64,000 bases of DNA from Janthinobacterium psychrotolerans. GTDB lineage: Bacteria > Pseudomonadota > Gammaproteobacteria > Burkholderiales > Burkholderiaceae_D. The notes under the pieces were generated by a model. It was not told the origin of the DNA and did no database searches. It was given only the letters and a program-made list of their open reading frames with translations. Of this stretch, positions 26,740 through 36,237 are shown piece by piece (positions within the stretch are counted from its first letter, which is position 1; each line of letters begins with the position of its first letter). The stretch is taken from positions 62,001 through 126,000 of the forward strand of contig NZ_LOCQ01000056.1 in assembly GCF_001677885.1 (NCBI RefSeq), written 5' to 3'. A program made the translations under genes and the position numbers.

Positions 26740-28233
26740 ATGACCAACAAGATTTCCCTCGGTATCGATCTCGGTACCTCCGAACTGAAAACCGTGCTGA
26801 TGGACAGCCACGGCGCCATCCGTGGACAAGCCTCGGTGCGCCTGGCCGTCTCGCGCCCGCATGCGGGCTGGTCCGAACAGGCGCCGCAGGACTGGTGGCA
26901 GGCCTGCGTCACGGCGCTGGCGCAACTGCGCAGCGAGCACGCCGACGCCTATGCGGCGATCGCCTGCATCGGCCTGTCGGGCCAGATGCATGGCGCCGTG
27001 CTGCTCGACTGCAATAACGCCTGCATCCGTCCGGCGATTCTGTGGAACGACGCGCGCGCCCATGCCGAAGCGGCGCAGCTGGCGCAGGACTATCCGGCAT
27101 TTTCCGACGTGACGGGCAGCCTGGCGATGGCCGGCCTGACCGCGCCCAAACTGCTGTGGCTGAAAAAACACGAGCCGCAGGCGTTTGCCGTGCTCGACTG
27201 CGTGCTGTCGCCGAAAGACTATCTGCGCCTGCGCCTGACCGGCCAGAAAATCACCGACATGTCCGATGCCGCCGGCACCCTGTGGCTGGACGTGCCGCGC
27301 CGCGCCTGGTTCGCGCCGATGGTCGAGGCTTGCGGCCTGCGCCTGGAACAATTGCCGCCGCTGGTCGAAGGCGATGCCGCGACCGGCACCGTCAGCGTGG
27401 AAGCGGCTGCCCTGCTCGGCCTGAGCGGCGCGGTGGTGGTGGCCGGCGGTGGCGGCGATAACCCGGTCTCGGCCGTGGGCATCGGCGCCGTCAATGCGGG
27501 CGACAGCTTTATTTCGCTGGGCACCAGCGCCGCCATCGTCTCGGTCACCGAACAGCCGCTGGGCAATCCGAACGGCGGCGTGCACAGTTTTTGCCACGCC
27601 CTGCCGGGCCGCTGGTACGCGATGGGGGCGATTCTGTCGGGTGCCAGCTGTTTGCGCTGGGCCACGGGCGTGCTGAACCAGCCCGACGAGGCGGCGCTGC
27701 TGGCGCTGGTCGAGGCCGGCTTGCCATTGACGGCGCCGGTGGCCGCCGACGCGCCCCTGTTCCTGCCCTATCTGTCGGGCGAACGCACGCCCTACAACGA
27801 CCCGCAAGTGCGCGGCGCGTTTTTACAGTTGGGCCATGATAGCAATCCGGCGCAGCTTGGCTATGCTGTACTGGAAGGGGTGGCGTTTGCCTTGCGCGAT
27901 GCGATGGCGGCCGTCATGTCGACCGGCGCCACCGTGCCGCACTGCCTGCTGGTCGGCGGCGGCGCGCGCAGCCAGTATTGGGCGCAATTGCTGGCCAACG
28001 TGCTGGGCCGCGAAATGCGCACCCTGCACAACAGCGAATTGTCGGCCAGCCTGGGTGCGGCCAAGCTGGGCTTTGCCGCCATCGGCGAGACCGGCCTGCT
28101 GGCCGGCGGCCTGGAAGTGAAGAACAGTTTCATGCCGGACCAGGCGCAGCACGCCGCGCTGAACCGGCGTTACGAGAAATACCGCAGCCTTTTTCCTGCC
28201 GTCCAGGCACTGCATCAACTGTCGTCTACATAA
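26740..28233 (+). CDS. xylB: Xylulokinase
   Basis: 497 aa of the FGGY carbohydrate kinase family. N-terminal LGIDLGTSELKTVLMD (phosphate-binding), WSEQAPQDWW, GLSGQMHGAVL, catalytic Asp D240 in GGGGDNPVSAVG, C-terminal ATP site LLVGGGARSQYW. The GQMHG motif and length point to D-xylulose rather than glycerol or gluconate. It would convert D-xylulose to D-xylulose 5-phosphate. It sits between its LacI-type regulator and transaldolase; no xylose isomerase or polyol dehydrogenase is present nearby. Confidence 0.9.
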   Translation: MTNKISLGIDLGTSELKTVLMDSHGAIRGQASVRLAVSRPHAGWSEQAPQDWWQACVTALAQLRSEHADAYAAIACIGLSGQMHGAVLLDCNNACIRPAILWNDARAHAEAAQLAQDYPAFSDVTGSLAMAGLTAPKLLWLKKHEPQAFAVLDCVLSPKDYLRLRLTGQKITDMSDAAGTLWLDVPRRAWFAPMVEACGLRLEQLPPLVEGDAATGTVSVEAAALLGLSGAVVVAGGGGDNPVSAVGIGAVNAGDSFISLGTSAAIVSVTEQPLGNPNGGVHSFCHALPGRWYAMGAILSGASCLRWATGVLNQPDEAALLALVEAGLPLTAPVAADAPLFLPYLSGERTPYNDPQVRGAFLQLGHDSNPAQLGYAVLEGVAFALRDAMAAVMSTGATVPHCLLVGGGARSQYWAQLLANVLGREMRTLHNSELSASLGAAKLGFAAIGETGLLAGGLEVKNSFMPDQAQHAALNRRYEKYRSLFPAVQALHQLSST

Positions 28234-28245
28234 GGACAAGTCAAG

Positions 28246-29208
28246 ATGAATCAACTGCAACAACTGAAGCAAGCCAGCACGGTCGTCGCCGATACCGGCG
28301 ACTTCCTGCAACTGGCCCGGTTCGCGCCGCAAGACGCCACCACCAATCCGTCCCTGATTTTGAAAGCCGTGCTGCAGCCCGACTACGCGCCGCTGCTGGC
28401 CGACACCGTTAGCGCGCACAAGAGCGCCTCGCTCGACGATATCGTCGACCAGGTGCTGGTGCGCTTCGGCCTGGAAATCCTGAAAGTCGTGCCGGGCCGC
28501 GTGTCGACCGAAGTTGACGCCCGCCTGAGCTTTGACCGCGCCGCCACCGTGGCCCGCGCGCGCCGCCTGATCGCCCTGTACGAAGCGGCCGGCGTCAAAC
28601 GCGAACGCGTGCTGATCAAGATCGCCGCCACCTGGGAAGGCATCCAGGCGGCGCGCGAACTGGAAGCGGACGGCATCTTCTGCAACCTGACCCTGCTGTT
28701 TGCCTTCTGCCAGGCCGTGGCCTGCGCCGACGCCAAAGTGCGACTGATTTCGCCTTTTGTGGGCCGTATCTACGACTGGCACAAGAAGTCGCTCGGTGCA
28801 TCATGGGACGAAGCGGCCCGTTCGCTGTCCAACGATCCAGGCGTGCAGTCGGTGACCCGCATCTATCAATATTACAAGCAGCACGGCATTGCGACCCAGG
28901 TGATGGGCGCGAGCTTCCGCAACACGGGCCAGATCACCGCCCTGTCCGGCTGTGACCTGCTGACCATCAGCCCCGATCTGCTGGCCAAACTCGAAGCATC
29001 GGACGAGCCGTTCGAACCCGCCCTGGCAGCGGACACTGCGGACCATGGCGCGCCGCAAGCGGCCGTCAAGTATGACGAAGCCGCTTTCCGCTACGCCCTG
29101 AACGACGACGCGATGGCGACCGAAAAGCTGGCCGAAGGCATCCGCGGCTTTGCCGTCGATGCCGGCAAGCTCGACAAGATGATCGAGGAACTGCGCCAGG
29201 CTGCCTGA
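28246..29208 (+). CDS. tal: Transaldolase
   Basis: 320 aa with [12 protein letters not shown] near residue 33 and the Schiff-base Lys K125 in [11 protein letters not shown]; also NLTLLF and [10 protein letters not shown]. It transfers the dihydroxyacetone unit between sedoheptulose 7-phosphate and glyceraldehyde 3-phosphate. The start is 12 bases after xylB, so both steps that feed pentose phosphate into central metabolism are co-expressed. Length is normal for the classic TalA/TalB group. Confidence 0.95.
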   Translation: MNQLQQLKQASTVVADTGDFLQLARFAPQDATTNPSLILKAVLQPDYAPLLADTVSAHKSASLDDIVDQVLVRFGLEILKVVPGRVSTEVDARLSFDRAATVARARRLIALYEAAGVKRERVLIKIAATWEGIQAARELEADGIFCNLTLLFAFCQAVACADAKVRLISPFVGRIYDWHKKSLGASWDEAARSLSNDPGVQSVTRIYQYYKQHGIATQVMGASFRNTGQITALSGCDLLTISPDLLAKLEASDEPFEPALAADTADHGAPQAAVKYDEAAFRYALNDDAMATEKLAEGIRGFAVDAGKLDKMIEELRQAA

Positions 29209-29283
29209 AAAACAGTTTTTATCCGTAGCAGTTTTACCGTGTAGTACCGTTGTTTTTGACTATAAGAACCCTTGGAGATTCTC

Positions 29284-30219
29284 ATGAAAAAAGTAATTAC
29301 CGCCACCCTGCTGTTGTCCGCCGCCTGCAGCGCTTTTGCTGCCGACAAGCCGTTGAAATCGATCGGCGTGAGCGTGGGCGACCTGGCCAACCCGTTTTTC
29401 GTGGCGATTGGCCGCGGTGCTGAAGAAAGCGCCAAGAAAATCGGCGGCCCTGGCGTGAAAGTGACCACCGTATCGAGCAAGTACGACCTGAACACCCAGG
29501 TCGACCAGATCGAAAACTTTATCGCCAACAAGACCGACATCATCATCCTGAACGCCGTCGACTCCAAGGGCATCGCACCGGCGATCAAGAAAGCGCGCAA
29601 TGCCGGCATCGTGGTGATCGCGGTTGACGTGGGCGCCGTTGGCGCTTCGGCCACCGTGATGTCCGACAACACCATGGCCGGCGATGTCTCGTGCGCCTAC
29701 CTGGCCAAGCAGATCGGCGGCAAGGGCAATGTGGTGATCCTGAACGGCCCACCGGTGACCTCGGTGATCGACCGCGTCAACGGCTGCAAGAAAACCCTGG
29801 CCGCCTTCAAGGACATCAAGGTCCTGTCGGACAACCAGAACGCCGGCGGCAGCCGTGACGGCGGCATGACCGTGATGTCGAACCTGCTGACGGCCCATCC
29901 GAAGATCGACGGCGTGTTCGCCATCAACGATCCTACCGGCATCGGCGCGGAACTGGCGATCAAGCAAGCCAAGCGTACCGACGTGAAACTGATCACCGCC
30001 GTCGACGGCGCACCGGACGGCCAGAACGCCCTGAAAAACAAGGCCGGCCTGTTTGCCGCCACCTCGGCGCAAAACCCGTACCGCATGGCGACCGACGCCG
30101 TGCAAATGGGCTACGACATGATGAACGGCCGTACGCCGAAGCAAACCATGGTGCTGCTGCCGACCCCGGCCATCACCAAGGAAAACGTCGCCACCTACAC
30201 GGGCTGGGTAAAGAACTGA
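29284..30219 (+). CDS. Sugar ABC transporter substrate-binding protein (RbsB-like)
   Basis: 311 aa from ATG 29284 with TTGGAGA ahead. Signal peptide of about 20 residues (ending AFA), then a ribose-binding-type two-domain fold: SIGVSVGDLANPFFVAIGRGAEE, DIIILNAVDSKG, GVFAINDPTGIGAELA. It is the periplasmic receptor of the importer encoded with the two following genes. The ligand is probably a pentose, ketose or polyol, given xylulokinase in the same operon. A UUCG-capped hairpin follows it. Confidence 0.92.
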   Translation: MKKVITATLLLSAACSAFAADKPLKSIGVSVGDLANPFFVAIGRGAEESAKKIGGPGVKVTTVSSKYDLNTQVDQIENFIANKTDIIILNAVDSKGIAPAIKKARNAGIVVIAVDVGAVGASATVMSDNTMAGDVSCAYLAKQIGGKGNVVILNGPPVTSVIDRVNGCKKTLAAFKDIKVLSDNQNAGGSRDGGMTVMSNLLTAHPKIDGVFAINDPTGIGAELAIKQAKRTDVKLITAVDGAPDGQNALKNKAGLFAATSAQNPYRMATDAVQMGYDMMNGRTPKQTMVLLPTPAITKENVATYTGWVKN

Positions 30220-30245
30220 TCTGGCTGACCTGAACCACGCGTCGT

Positions 30246-30270
30246 CCGCCCCGGCTTCGGCCGGTGGCGG
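30246..30270 (+). other. Intercistronic UUCG-tetraloop hairpin
   Basis: CCGCC-CCGGC-TTCG-GCCGG-T-GGCGG: a 10-bp stem with one bulged T and a very stable UUCG loop, between binding protein and ATPase genes. No T-run follows. Such hairpins commonly protect upstream binding-protein mRNA from 3' exonucleases and raise its yield relative to the membrane parts. Confidence 0.7.
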
Positions 30271-30300
30271 GCGGCAGTTTCAAAGCAAGGAAGGACAGTC

Positions 30301-31800
30301 ATGAGCGAAGAAATCATTTTTGAAATGCGCGGCATCGAGAAGCGCTTTGGCGCCACGCGCGCGCTGCGCGGCGTGCACCTGACGGTGCGCAGCGGCGAAA
30401 TCCACGCCGTGATGGGCGAGAACGGTGCCGGCAAGAGTACCCTGATGAAGATCCTGTCCGGGGTCTATACGCCGGACGCCGGCGAAATCATCCTCGACGG
30501 CAAACCGATCAAGATCCGCAGTCCGGGCGAAGCCCGCGCACTGGGCATCAACCTGATTTACCAGGAACTGAGCGTGGCCAAGAACATGACGGTGGCGCAG
30601 AACGTCTTCATGGGCAGCGAGCCCAAGGGACCGTTCTTTACCGTCAAGGGCGGCGAAATGCGCGCCCGCACCAACGCCATCCTGGCCGACCTCGGTTCCC
30701 GCTTCAATGCCGACACCATGGTCTCGACCCTGTCGATCGCCGAGCAGCAGCAGGTCGAAATCGCCCGCGCCCTGGTGCACGAGAGCCGCATCCTGATCAT
30801 GGATGAACCGACGGCGGCCCTGTCCGACCGCGAAACCGAACAATTGTTCCGCATTATCGAGGAACAGCGCGACAAAGGCCTGGCGATCCTGTACATCAGC
30901 CATCGCATGGCCGAAGTGGAACGCCTGGCGCGCCGGATCACGGTGCTGCGCGATGGCGCCTATGTTGGCGAGCTGGGCAAGGACGAACTCGATCAGAAGA
31001 AAGTCGTGCAGATGATGGTGGGCCGCCCCGCCGACGATTTTTATTCGCACGAACGGCGCACCTCGCGCGGCGCCGAGCGCCTGCGCGTGGAAAACGTGGG
31101 TGCAGGCAAGGTCAAGCCGGCCAGCTTCGTGCTGCACGCCGGCGAAGTGACGGGCCTGGCCGGCCTGGTCGGCGCCGGCCGCACCGAACTGGCGCGCCTG
31201 ATCTTCGGCGCCGACAAGAAGCAATCGGGCCAGGTCTGGCTCGACGGCCAGGAAGTGCATATTACCGAGCCGCTGGCGGCGATCCGCCACGGCATCGGCT
31301 ACCTGCCGGAAGACCGCAAGAGCCTGGGCCTGTTCATGCAGTTGTCGGCGATGGAAAACATGTCGATGAACATCCTGTCGCAGAACGCGACGGCCGGCGT
31401 GGTCGACCGCCGCGCGCTGACCCGCCTCACGCGTGAATCGATCAGCAGCCTGAACGTGAAAGTATCGGGGCCGGAAGGCATCGTCGGCGGCCTGTCGGGC
31501 GGCAACCAGCAAAAAGTGCTGCTGGCGCGCTGGCTGGCGATCAAGCCGAAAGTGCTGATCCTCGACGAGCCGACGCGCGGCGTCGACGTCGGCGCCAAGA
31601 GCGAGATCTACAAGATCATCCACCAGCTGGCCGATTCGGGCACGGCGGTGCTGTGCATTTCCAGTGAACTGGCCGAACTGGTCGGCATCTGCGACCGTGT
31701 GATGGTGATGTGCGAAGGCAAGCTCACGGGCGAAGTGACGGGCGACGATATCACGCAGGAAAAGATCCTCGCCTACGCCACCCATCTGGACGCCGCTTAA
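30301..31800 (+). CDS. Sugar ABC transporter ATP-binding protein (two NBDs, RbsA/XylG type)
   Basis: 499 aa. The first nucleotide-binding domain has Walker A GENGAGKST, signature LSIAEQQQVEIARAL and Walker B ILIMDEPTAAL. The second has a divergent P-loop GLVGAGRTELAR, signature LSGGNQQKVLLARWL and LILDEPTRGVDVGAKSEIY. A degenerate second Walker A is normal in this family. It powers import through the permease that follows. AAGGAAGGA precedes the start. Confidence 0.94.
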   Translation: MSEEIIFEMRGIEKRFGATRALRGVHLTVRSGEIHAVMGENGAGKSTLMKILSGVYTPDAGEIILDGKPIKIRSPGEARALGINLIYQELSVAKNMTVAQNVFMGSEPKGPFFTVKGGEMRARTNAILADLGSRFNADTMVSTLSIAEQQQVEIARALVHESRILIMDEPTAALSDRETEQLFRIIEEQRDKGLAILYISHRMAEVERLARRITVLRDGAYVGELGKDELDQKKVVQMMVGRPADDFYSHERRTSRGAERLRVENVGAGKVKPASFVLHAGEVTGLAGLVGAGRTELARLIFGADKKQSGQVWLDGQEVHITEPLAAIRHGIGYLPEDRKSLGLFMQLSAMENMSMNILSQNATAGVVDRRALTRLTRESISSLNVKVSGPEGIVGGLSGGNQQKVLLARWLAIKPKVLILDEPTRGVDVGAKSEIYKIIHQLADSGTAVLCISSELAELVGICDRVMVMCEGKLTGEVTGDDITQEKILAYATHLDAA

Positions 31801-31824
31801 AAAATCAATACAGGGAGAACTATC

Positions 31825-32835
31825 ATGACTACCACCACCACCGGCGGCGCGGCAAGCGCCCGCCAACCTTTCAATGCCTCGAACCTGATGCGCCGCCTGG
31901 GCATGCTGCCCGTGCTGGTGGTGCTCTACCTGGCCATGTACGGCCTGACCGTGTATTTCTCGGCCGATGGCGAATCGACCTTCATGACCAGCAACAACAC
32001 CATGAATATCTTCCGCCAGGTATCGATCAATATCGTGCTGGCCTCCGGCATGACCTTCGTCATCCTGACCAGCGGCATCGACCTGTCGGTCGGCTCGGTG
32101 CTGGCCGTCTCGGCCGTGGCCGGCATGCTGATGTCGCTGTCGGCGCAGTTCGCCGGCTTCTCGATTCCCGCCTTTCTGATCGTCGGCTTGCTGCTGGGCG
32201 CGCTGAACGGCGTGCTGGTGGCGCTGGTCGGCCTGAACCCGTTCGTGGTGACCCTGGGCACCATGACGGCGCTGCGCGGCGCGGCCTATCTGCTGGCCGA
32301 CGGCACCAGCGTGCTGAACACGGAAATCCCGAGCTTCGAATGGATGGGTAACGGCAGCTTCCTGGCCATTCCATGGCTGATCTGGCTGGCCGCGCTGGTG
32401 GTGATTCTGACCTGGTTTATCCTGCGCAAGACCACCCTGGGCCTGCATATCTACGCCGTCGGCGGCAATATCCAGGCGGCGCGCCTGACCGGCATCAAGG
32501 TCGGCCTGGTACTGATGTTTGTCTACACGATCAGCGGCCTGTTCGCCGGCCTGGGCGGCGCCATGTCGGCCAGCCGCCTGTACGCGGCGAACGGCAACTG
32601 GGGCACCGGCTACGAGCTCGACGCGATCGCGGCCGTGGTTCTGGGCGGCACCAGCCTGATGGGCGGCGTCGGTTCCGTCTGGGGCACCGTGATCGGCGCG
32701 CTGATCATCGGCGTGATGAACAACGGCCTGACCATCCTGGGCCTGTCGTCGTTCTGGCAGTATGTGGCCAAGGGCGTGGTCATCGTGCTGGCGGTGATAC
32801 TGGATAAATGGCGCCAGTCGCACGCGCAGAACTGA
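31825..32835 (+). CDS. Sugar ABC transporter permease (RbsC-like)
   Basis: 336 aa, with about 9-10 hydrophobic segments and the BPD_transp_2 hallmark GIDLSVGSVLAVSAV, plus GLNPFVVTLGTMTALRGAAYL and GGTSLMGGVGSVWGTVIGALI. It is the membrane channel of the importer and works as a homodimer in this family. Start preceded by GGGAG. It closes the LacI-xylB-tal-ABC operon; a palindromic repeat begins 6 bases after the stop. Confidence 0.94.
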   Translation: MTTTTTGGAASARQPFNASNLMRRLGMLPVLVVLYLAMYGLTVYFSADGESTFMTSNNTMNIFRQVSINIVLASGMTFVILTSGIDLSVGSVLAVSAVAGMLMSLSAQFAGFSIPAFLIVGLLLGALNGVLVALVGLNPFVVTLGTMTALRGAAYLLADGTSVLNTEIPSFEWMGNGSFLAIPWLIWLAALVVILTWFILRKTTLGLHIYAVGGNIQAARLTGIKVGLVLMFVYTISGLFAGLGGAMSASRLYAANGNWGTGYELDAIAAVVLGGTSLMGGVGSVWGTVIGALIIGVMNNGLTILGLSSFWQYVAKGVVIVLAVILDKWRQSHAQN

Positions 32836-32841
32836 TGTGGA

Positions 32842-32950
32842 GGCTGTTGTCGGGTTACGCTACGCTAACCCGACCTACGGCCTGTTGCGTGCCGGGCAGG
32901 CCGGGTTAGCGGGGCCGCCGAGACGCATCGCGCGTAACCCGACAACAGCC
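32842..32950. repeat. Long palindromic repeat, GTCGGGTTA variant
   Basis: Perfect 18-base arms GGCTGTTGTCGGGTTACG (32842-32859) and their inverse complement (32933-32950). Between them lies TAACCCGACCTACGG and a further CCGGGTTAGCG. It is placed between convergent genes, right after the permease stop. Confidence 0.88.
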
Positions 32951-32960
32951 CAGGAAATAA

Positions 32961-33386
32961 TCAGAACACCAGGCGCATTTCAATATGCGCTATCCCCGCC
33001 TCGTCAAATTCCTCCCCCTGCTGCACAAAGCCATGGCGCGCATAGAATGGCGCGGCCACCGTCTGGGCGTTGAGCACCACCGCCGCATCGCCGCGCTCGC
33101 GCGCTTTTTCCATCAGCAGTTGCACGATGGCGCCACCGACGCCCGTGCCGCGCCCGGCCTGGCGCACGGCCATGCGGCCGATATGGCCGTCGGGCAGCAG
33201 GCGGCCGGTGCCGATGGCGTTGCCCAGCGCGTCATAGGCGACGGCGTGCAGGCAGACGGCGTCCATCTCGTCGAGTTCGATCTCGGCGGGAACCTTTTGT
33301 TCATCGACAAAGACTTCAAAGCGGATGGCGGATGCGTGCTGGGCCAGGGTGGCCCAGTCGCCGAGGAGAATGGTGTGATTACTCAT
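32961..33386 (-). CDS. GNAT-family N-acetyltransferase (ElaA-like)
   Basis: 141 aa from ATG 33386 (an ATG at 33416 would add ten residues). RFEVFVDEQKVPAEIELDEMD near the N-terminus and GRMAVRQAGRGTGVGGAIVQ with FYARHGF are the pattern of small ElaA-like GNAT proteins. The acetyl acceptor is unknown. It follows the CurA-like gene on the same strand with 70 bases between, and may be cotranscribed with it. Confidence 0.85.
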   Translation of the reverse strand: MSNHTILLGDWATLAQHASAIRFEVFVDEQKVPAEIELDEMDAVCLHAVAYDALGNAIGTGRLLPDGHIGRMAVRQAGRGTGVGGAIVQLLMEKARERGDAAVVLNAQTVAAPFYARHGFVQQGEEFDEAGIAHIEMRLVF

Positions 33387-33456
33387 GATGGCATCGAAGT
33401 GGAAACAGGCCGCCATTGTCGCACGGCCTGCGATGCCAGCAACAACCTCGCTGAGC

Positions 33457-34452
33457 TTAGCCCAGCTTGACCAGCTGCTTGCCGAAGTTACGGCCTTTCA
33501 ACAGGCCGATAAACGCTTCGGGCGCCTTCGCCAGCCCTTCGGCCACCGATTCGCGGAATTTCAGCTTGCCTTCGGCCACCAGCTTGCCCAGTTCGGCCAG
33601 GCCTTCCGGCCACAGCTCCGGCTGCTCGCCGACGATAAAACCTTGCACGGTCAGGCGGTTGATCAGGATCAGGCGGAAATTGTCGATCGGCGTGGGCTGG
33701 CCGTCATAACCGGAAATCCAGCCGCACAGGGCGATGCGGCCAAAAGCGTTGGTGCGCGCCAGCGCGGCGTCAAACACCTTGCCACCGACGTTTTCAAAAA
33801 TGGCGTCGATGCCGTCCGGGGTGGCCGCTTCCAGGTCCGCTTCCAGATTGCCCGCCTTGTAGTCGACGCAGGCGTCAAAGCCCAGCTCGTTCACCACGTA
33901 AGCGCATTTTTCAGGACCACCGGCAATACCAACCACGCGACAGCCCTTCAGCTTGGCCAGCTGGCCCACCACGCTGCCGACGGCGCCGCTGGCGGCCGAC
34001 ACCACCACGGTTTCGCCCGCTTTCGGCGCCATGATATGGTTCAGGCCGTACCAGGCCGTCATGCCGGGCATGCCTACCGAACCCAGGTAGGCCGATTCAG
34101 GCACGTGTGTGGTGTCGACCTTGCGCAGCATGCTGCCGTCGGAGACCGCCACTTCGGTCCAGCCCAGGGTGCCGACAACGGTGTCGCCAACGGCAAATTT
34201 GGCATGCTTCGATTCGATCACCTCGCCGACGGTGCCGCCGATCATGGTCTCATCCAGCGCCTGCGACGCGGCGTAGCTCTTGCCTTCGCTCATGCGGCCG
34301 CGCATGTAGGGGTCCAGCGACAGATAATGGTTGCGTACCAGCAGTTGGCCGTCCTTGATGGCGGGCGTGTCGACAGTTTCCAGGCGGAAGTTGTCGGCCT
34401 GGACTTCGCCTTTGGGGCGGGCGGCGAGGACGATGCGTTGGAATGTGGTCAT
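33457..34452 (-). CDS. NADP-dependent MDR oxidoreductase (CurA-like)
   Basis: 331 aa, zinc-independent medium-chain reductase. SLDPYMRGRMSEGKSY near residue 50 and the cofactor loop SAASGAVGSVVGQLAKLKG are the hallmarks of the CurA/leukotriene B4 dehydrogenase branch, which reduces conjugated double bonds with NADPH. The substrate is unknown. It sits after the thiolase and Dabb genes on the same strand, which suggests a lipid or aldehyde context. Confidence 0.9.
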   Translation of the reverse strand: MTTFQRIVLAARPKGEVQADNFRLETVDTPAIKDGQLLVRNHYLSLDPYMRGRMSEGKSYAASQALDETMIGGTVGEVIESKHAKFAVGDTVVGTLGWTEVAVSDGSMLRKVDTTHVPESAYLGSVGMPGMTAWYGLNHIMAPKAGETVVVSAASGAVGSVVGQLAKLKGCRVVGIAGGPEKCAYVVNELGFDACVDYKAGNLEADLEAATPDGIDAIFENVGGKVFDAALARTNAFGRIALCGWISGYDGQPTPIDNFRLILINRLTVQGFIVGEQPELWPEGLAELGKLVAEGKLKFRESVAEGLAKAPEAFIGLLKGRNFGKQLVKLG

Positions 34453-34476
34453 GGCGTTCCTTTGATATTGGTTGCG

Positions 34477-34779
34477 TTAAATCTCGTAGTCCATGCACTG
34501 CCGCGCTTCGCGTACGGCGCCAAAAAACGGCTTGATCTTCACGTGTTCGGGGTGGTTCTGGTAGGCGTCGAGCGACTCGCGGCTGTCGAACTCGCTGTAG
34601 AGCACGATGTCATGGGTCGCTTCCAGGCCCGGCTGGGCCACGGCGACTTCGAATGCCAGGATGCCGGGCACGATGGCCGCACAGCTGTCGAGCAGGGCCT
34701 TGAGCTTGATGGCGTTGGCGGCGCGGTCGGCGCCTTCGGCGTGATCCTTGAGTTTCCAGAAAACGATGTGCTTGATCAT
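34477..34779 (-). CDS. Dabb-domain stress-responsive protein
   Basis: 100 aa from ATG 34779. It begins MIKHIVFWKLKD and ends with EHVKIKPFFGAV...RQCMDYE, the dimeric alpha/beta barrel (Dabb) pattern. Small Dabb proteins are often linked to stress or act as small-molecule cyclases or oxygenases; the role here is not known. It lies 24 bases upstream of the CurA-like gene and 66 bases after the thiolase. Confidence 0.88.
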   Translation of the reverse strand: MIKHIVFWKLKDHAEGADRAANAIKLKALLDSCAAIVPGILAFEVAVAQPGLEATHDIVLYSEFDSRESLDAYQNHPEHVKIKPFFGAVREARQCMDYEI

Positions 34780-34845
34780 ATTGGGTGCAATGGAGTACGA
34801 AAGAGAGCCCATACTGTAACCGCTATCATCCCGCTGTGCAGCACG

Positions 34846-36024
34846 CTAGAGCACTTCGAACAAACCGGCCGCGCCCTGCCCGCCGCCGATGCACATGGTC
34901 ACCACCACGTACTGCACGCCGCGCCGCTTGCCTTCGATCAGCGCATGGCCCGTCAGGCGCGCACCCGATACGCCGTAAGGATGGCCGACGGCGATCGCGC
35001 CGCCGTTGACGTTGAGGCGGTCCAGCGGGATGCCCAGGGTGTCGGCACAGTACAGCACCTGCACGGCAAACGCTTCATTGAGTTCCCACAGGCCGATATC
35101 GGCCACCGTCAAACCGGCTTTTTTCAGCAGCTTCGGGATCGCAAACACGGGGCCGATACCCATTTCATCGGGTTCGCAGCCGGCCACGGCAAAGCCGCGG
35201 AAGATGCCCAGCGGCTGCAGGCCTTTCGCTTCTGCCGTCTTGGCGTTCATGACGATGGCCATCGCCGCGCCGTCGGAAAACTGGCTGGCATTGCCGGCGC
35301 TGATCACGCCGCCCGGCATGGCGGAGCGGATTTGCGACACGCCTTCATAGGTGGTATCAACACGGATGCCTTCGTCGGCGGCGATCGTCACTTCGCGCGT
35401 GGTCAGCATGCCGCTGGCCTTGTCGGCCACGCCCATGGTGGTGGTCATGGCCACGATCTCGGCATCGAACCGGCCGGCGGCCTGGGCGGCAGCCGCGCGC
35501 TGCTGGCTTTGCGCGCCGTACTGGTCCTGGCGCTCGCGCGAGATGCCATAGCGCTGGGCCACGGTTTCCGCCGTTTGCAGCATCGGCCAGTACAGCGCCG
35601 GCTTGTTCTGCTGCAGCCAGACTTCGCGGTACATATGCTTGTTCATTTCGTTCTGCACGCAGGAAACCGACTCGACGCCGCCGGCCGCGTAGATATCGCC
35701 TTCGCCGGCGATGATGCGCTGGGCCGCGGTGGCGATCGCCTGCAGGCCCGACGAGCAGAAACGGTTGATGGTCATGCCGCCGGTGGTGACGGGGCAGCCG
35801 GCGCGCAGCGCGATCTGGCGCGCGATATTGCCGCCGGTGGCACCTTCGGGAAAGGCGCAGCCGGCCAGCACGTCTTCCACTTCGCCCGCCTCGATGCCGG
35901 CGCGCGCAATCGCGGCGGCCAGCACATGGCCGCCCATGGTGGCGCCGTGCGTCATGTTGAACGCGCCCTTCCAGGACTTGGCCAGGCCCGTGCGGGCGGT
36001 CGATACGATCACGGCTTCATTCAT
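34846..36024 (-). CDS. Acetyl-CoA C-acyltransferase (thiolase)
   Basis: 392 aa. The nucleophilic Cys is C90 (NRFCSSGLQ). The active-site His lies in [16 protein letters not shown] and the second Cys in [16 protein letters not shown]. It cleaves 3-ketoacyl-CoA or condenses acetyl-CoA; it could work with the FadJ-like enzyme at 41464, which is not adjacent. The start has AGGAGACGCAAC ahead. It is the first gene of the group thiolase-Dabb-CurA(-GNAT). Whether it acts in degradation (FadA-like) or as AtoB cannot be decided here. Confidence 0.93.
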   Translation of the reverse strand: MNEAVIVSTARTGLAKSWKGAFNMTHGATMGGHVLAAAIARAGIEAGEVEDVLAGCAFPEGATGGNIARQIALRAGCPVTTGGMTINRFCSSGLQAIATAAQRIIAGEGDIYAAGGVESVSCVQNEMNKHMYREVWLQQNKPALYWPMLQTAETVAQRYGISRERQDQYGAQSQQRAAAAQAAGRFDAEIVAMTTTMGVADKASGMLTTREVTIAADEGIRVDTTYEGVSQIRSAMPGGVISAGNASQFSDGAAMAIVMNAKTAEAKGLQPLGIFRGFAVAGCEPDEMGIGPVFAIPKLLKKAGLTVADIGLWELNEAFAVQVLYCADTLGIPLDRLNVNGGAIAVGHPYGVSGARLTGHALIEGKRRGVQYVVVTMCIGGGQGAAGLFEVL

Positions 36025-36237
36025 GTTGCGTCTCCTGAGCGATAGTAAGTAGGTGGCTCAGAATAGCACATATAAGTACGGTCGTTCGCTACTGCAAAGA
36101 CCTTGCAAAGCTTGTGCAAATGACTGCAATTGTAAGCGTCGCGTAAGGTTCCGGGGACAGACTGGCCCTTAGCTGTTGCAAGAATGGTCAGCAAGACCTC
36201 GGCAACGGTTCACTATAAAACCTAGGGAGACAACACC

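Noticed and set aside
25675-27807. Long minus-strand open frame opposite the LacI regulator and xylulokinase
   Set aside because: Low-complexity Arg/Gln/Ala product with no motifs; the plus strand encodes two recognisable proteins.
30280-32823. Very long minus-strand open frame opposite the ABC transporter genes
   Set aside because: Same shadow effect; composition (His, Gln, Ala, Asp) and lack of motifs show that it is not a gene.
33385-36045. Long plus-strand open frame opposite the CurA-like and thiolase genes
   Set aside because: Covers three well-defined minus-strand genes; the product has no fold signature.
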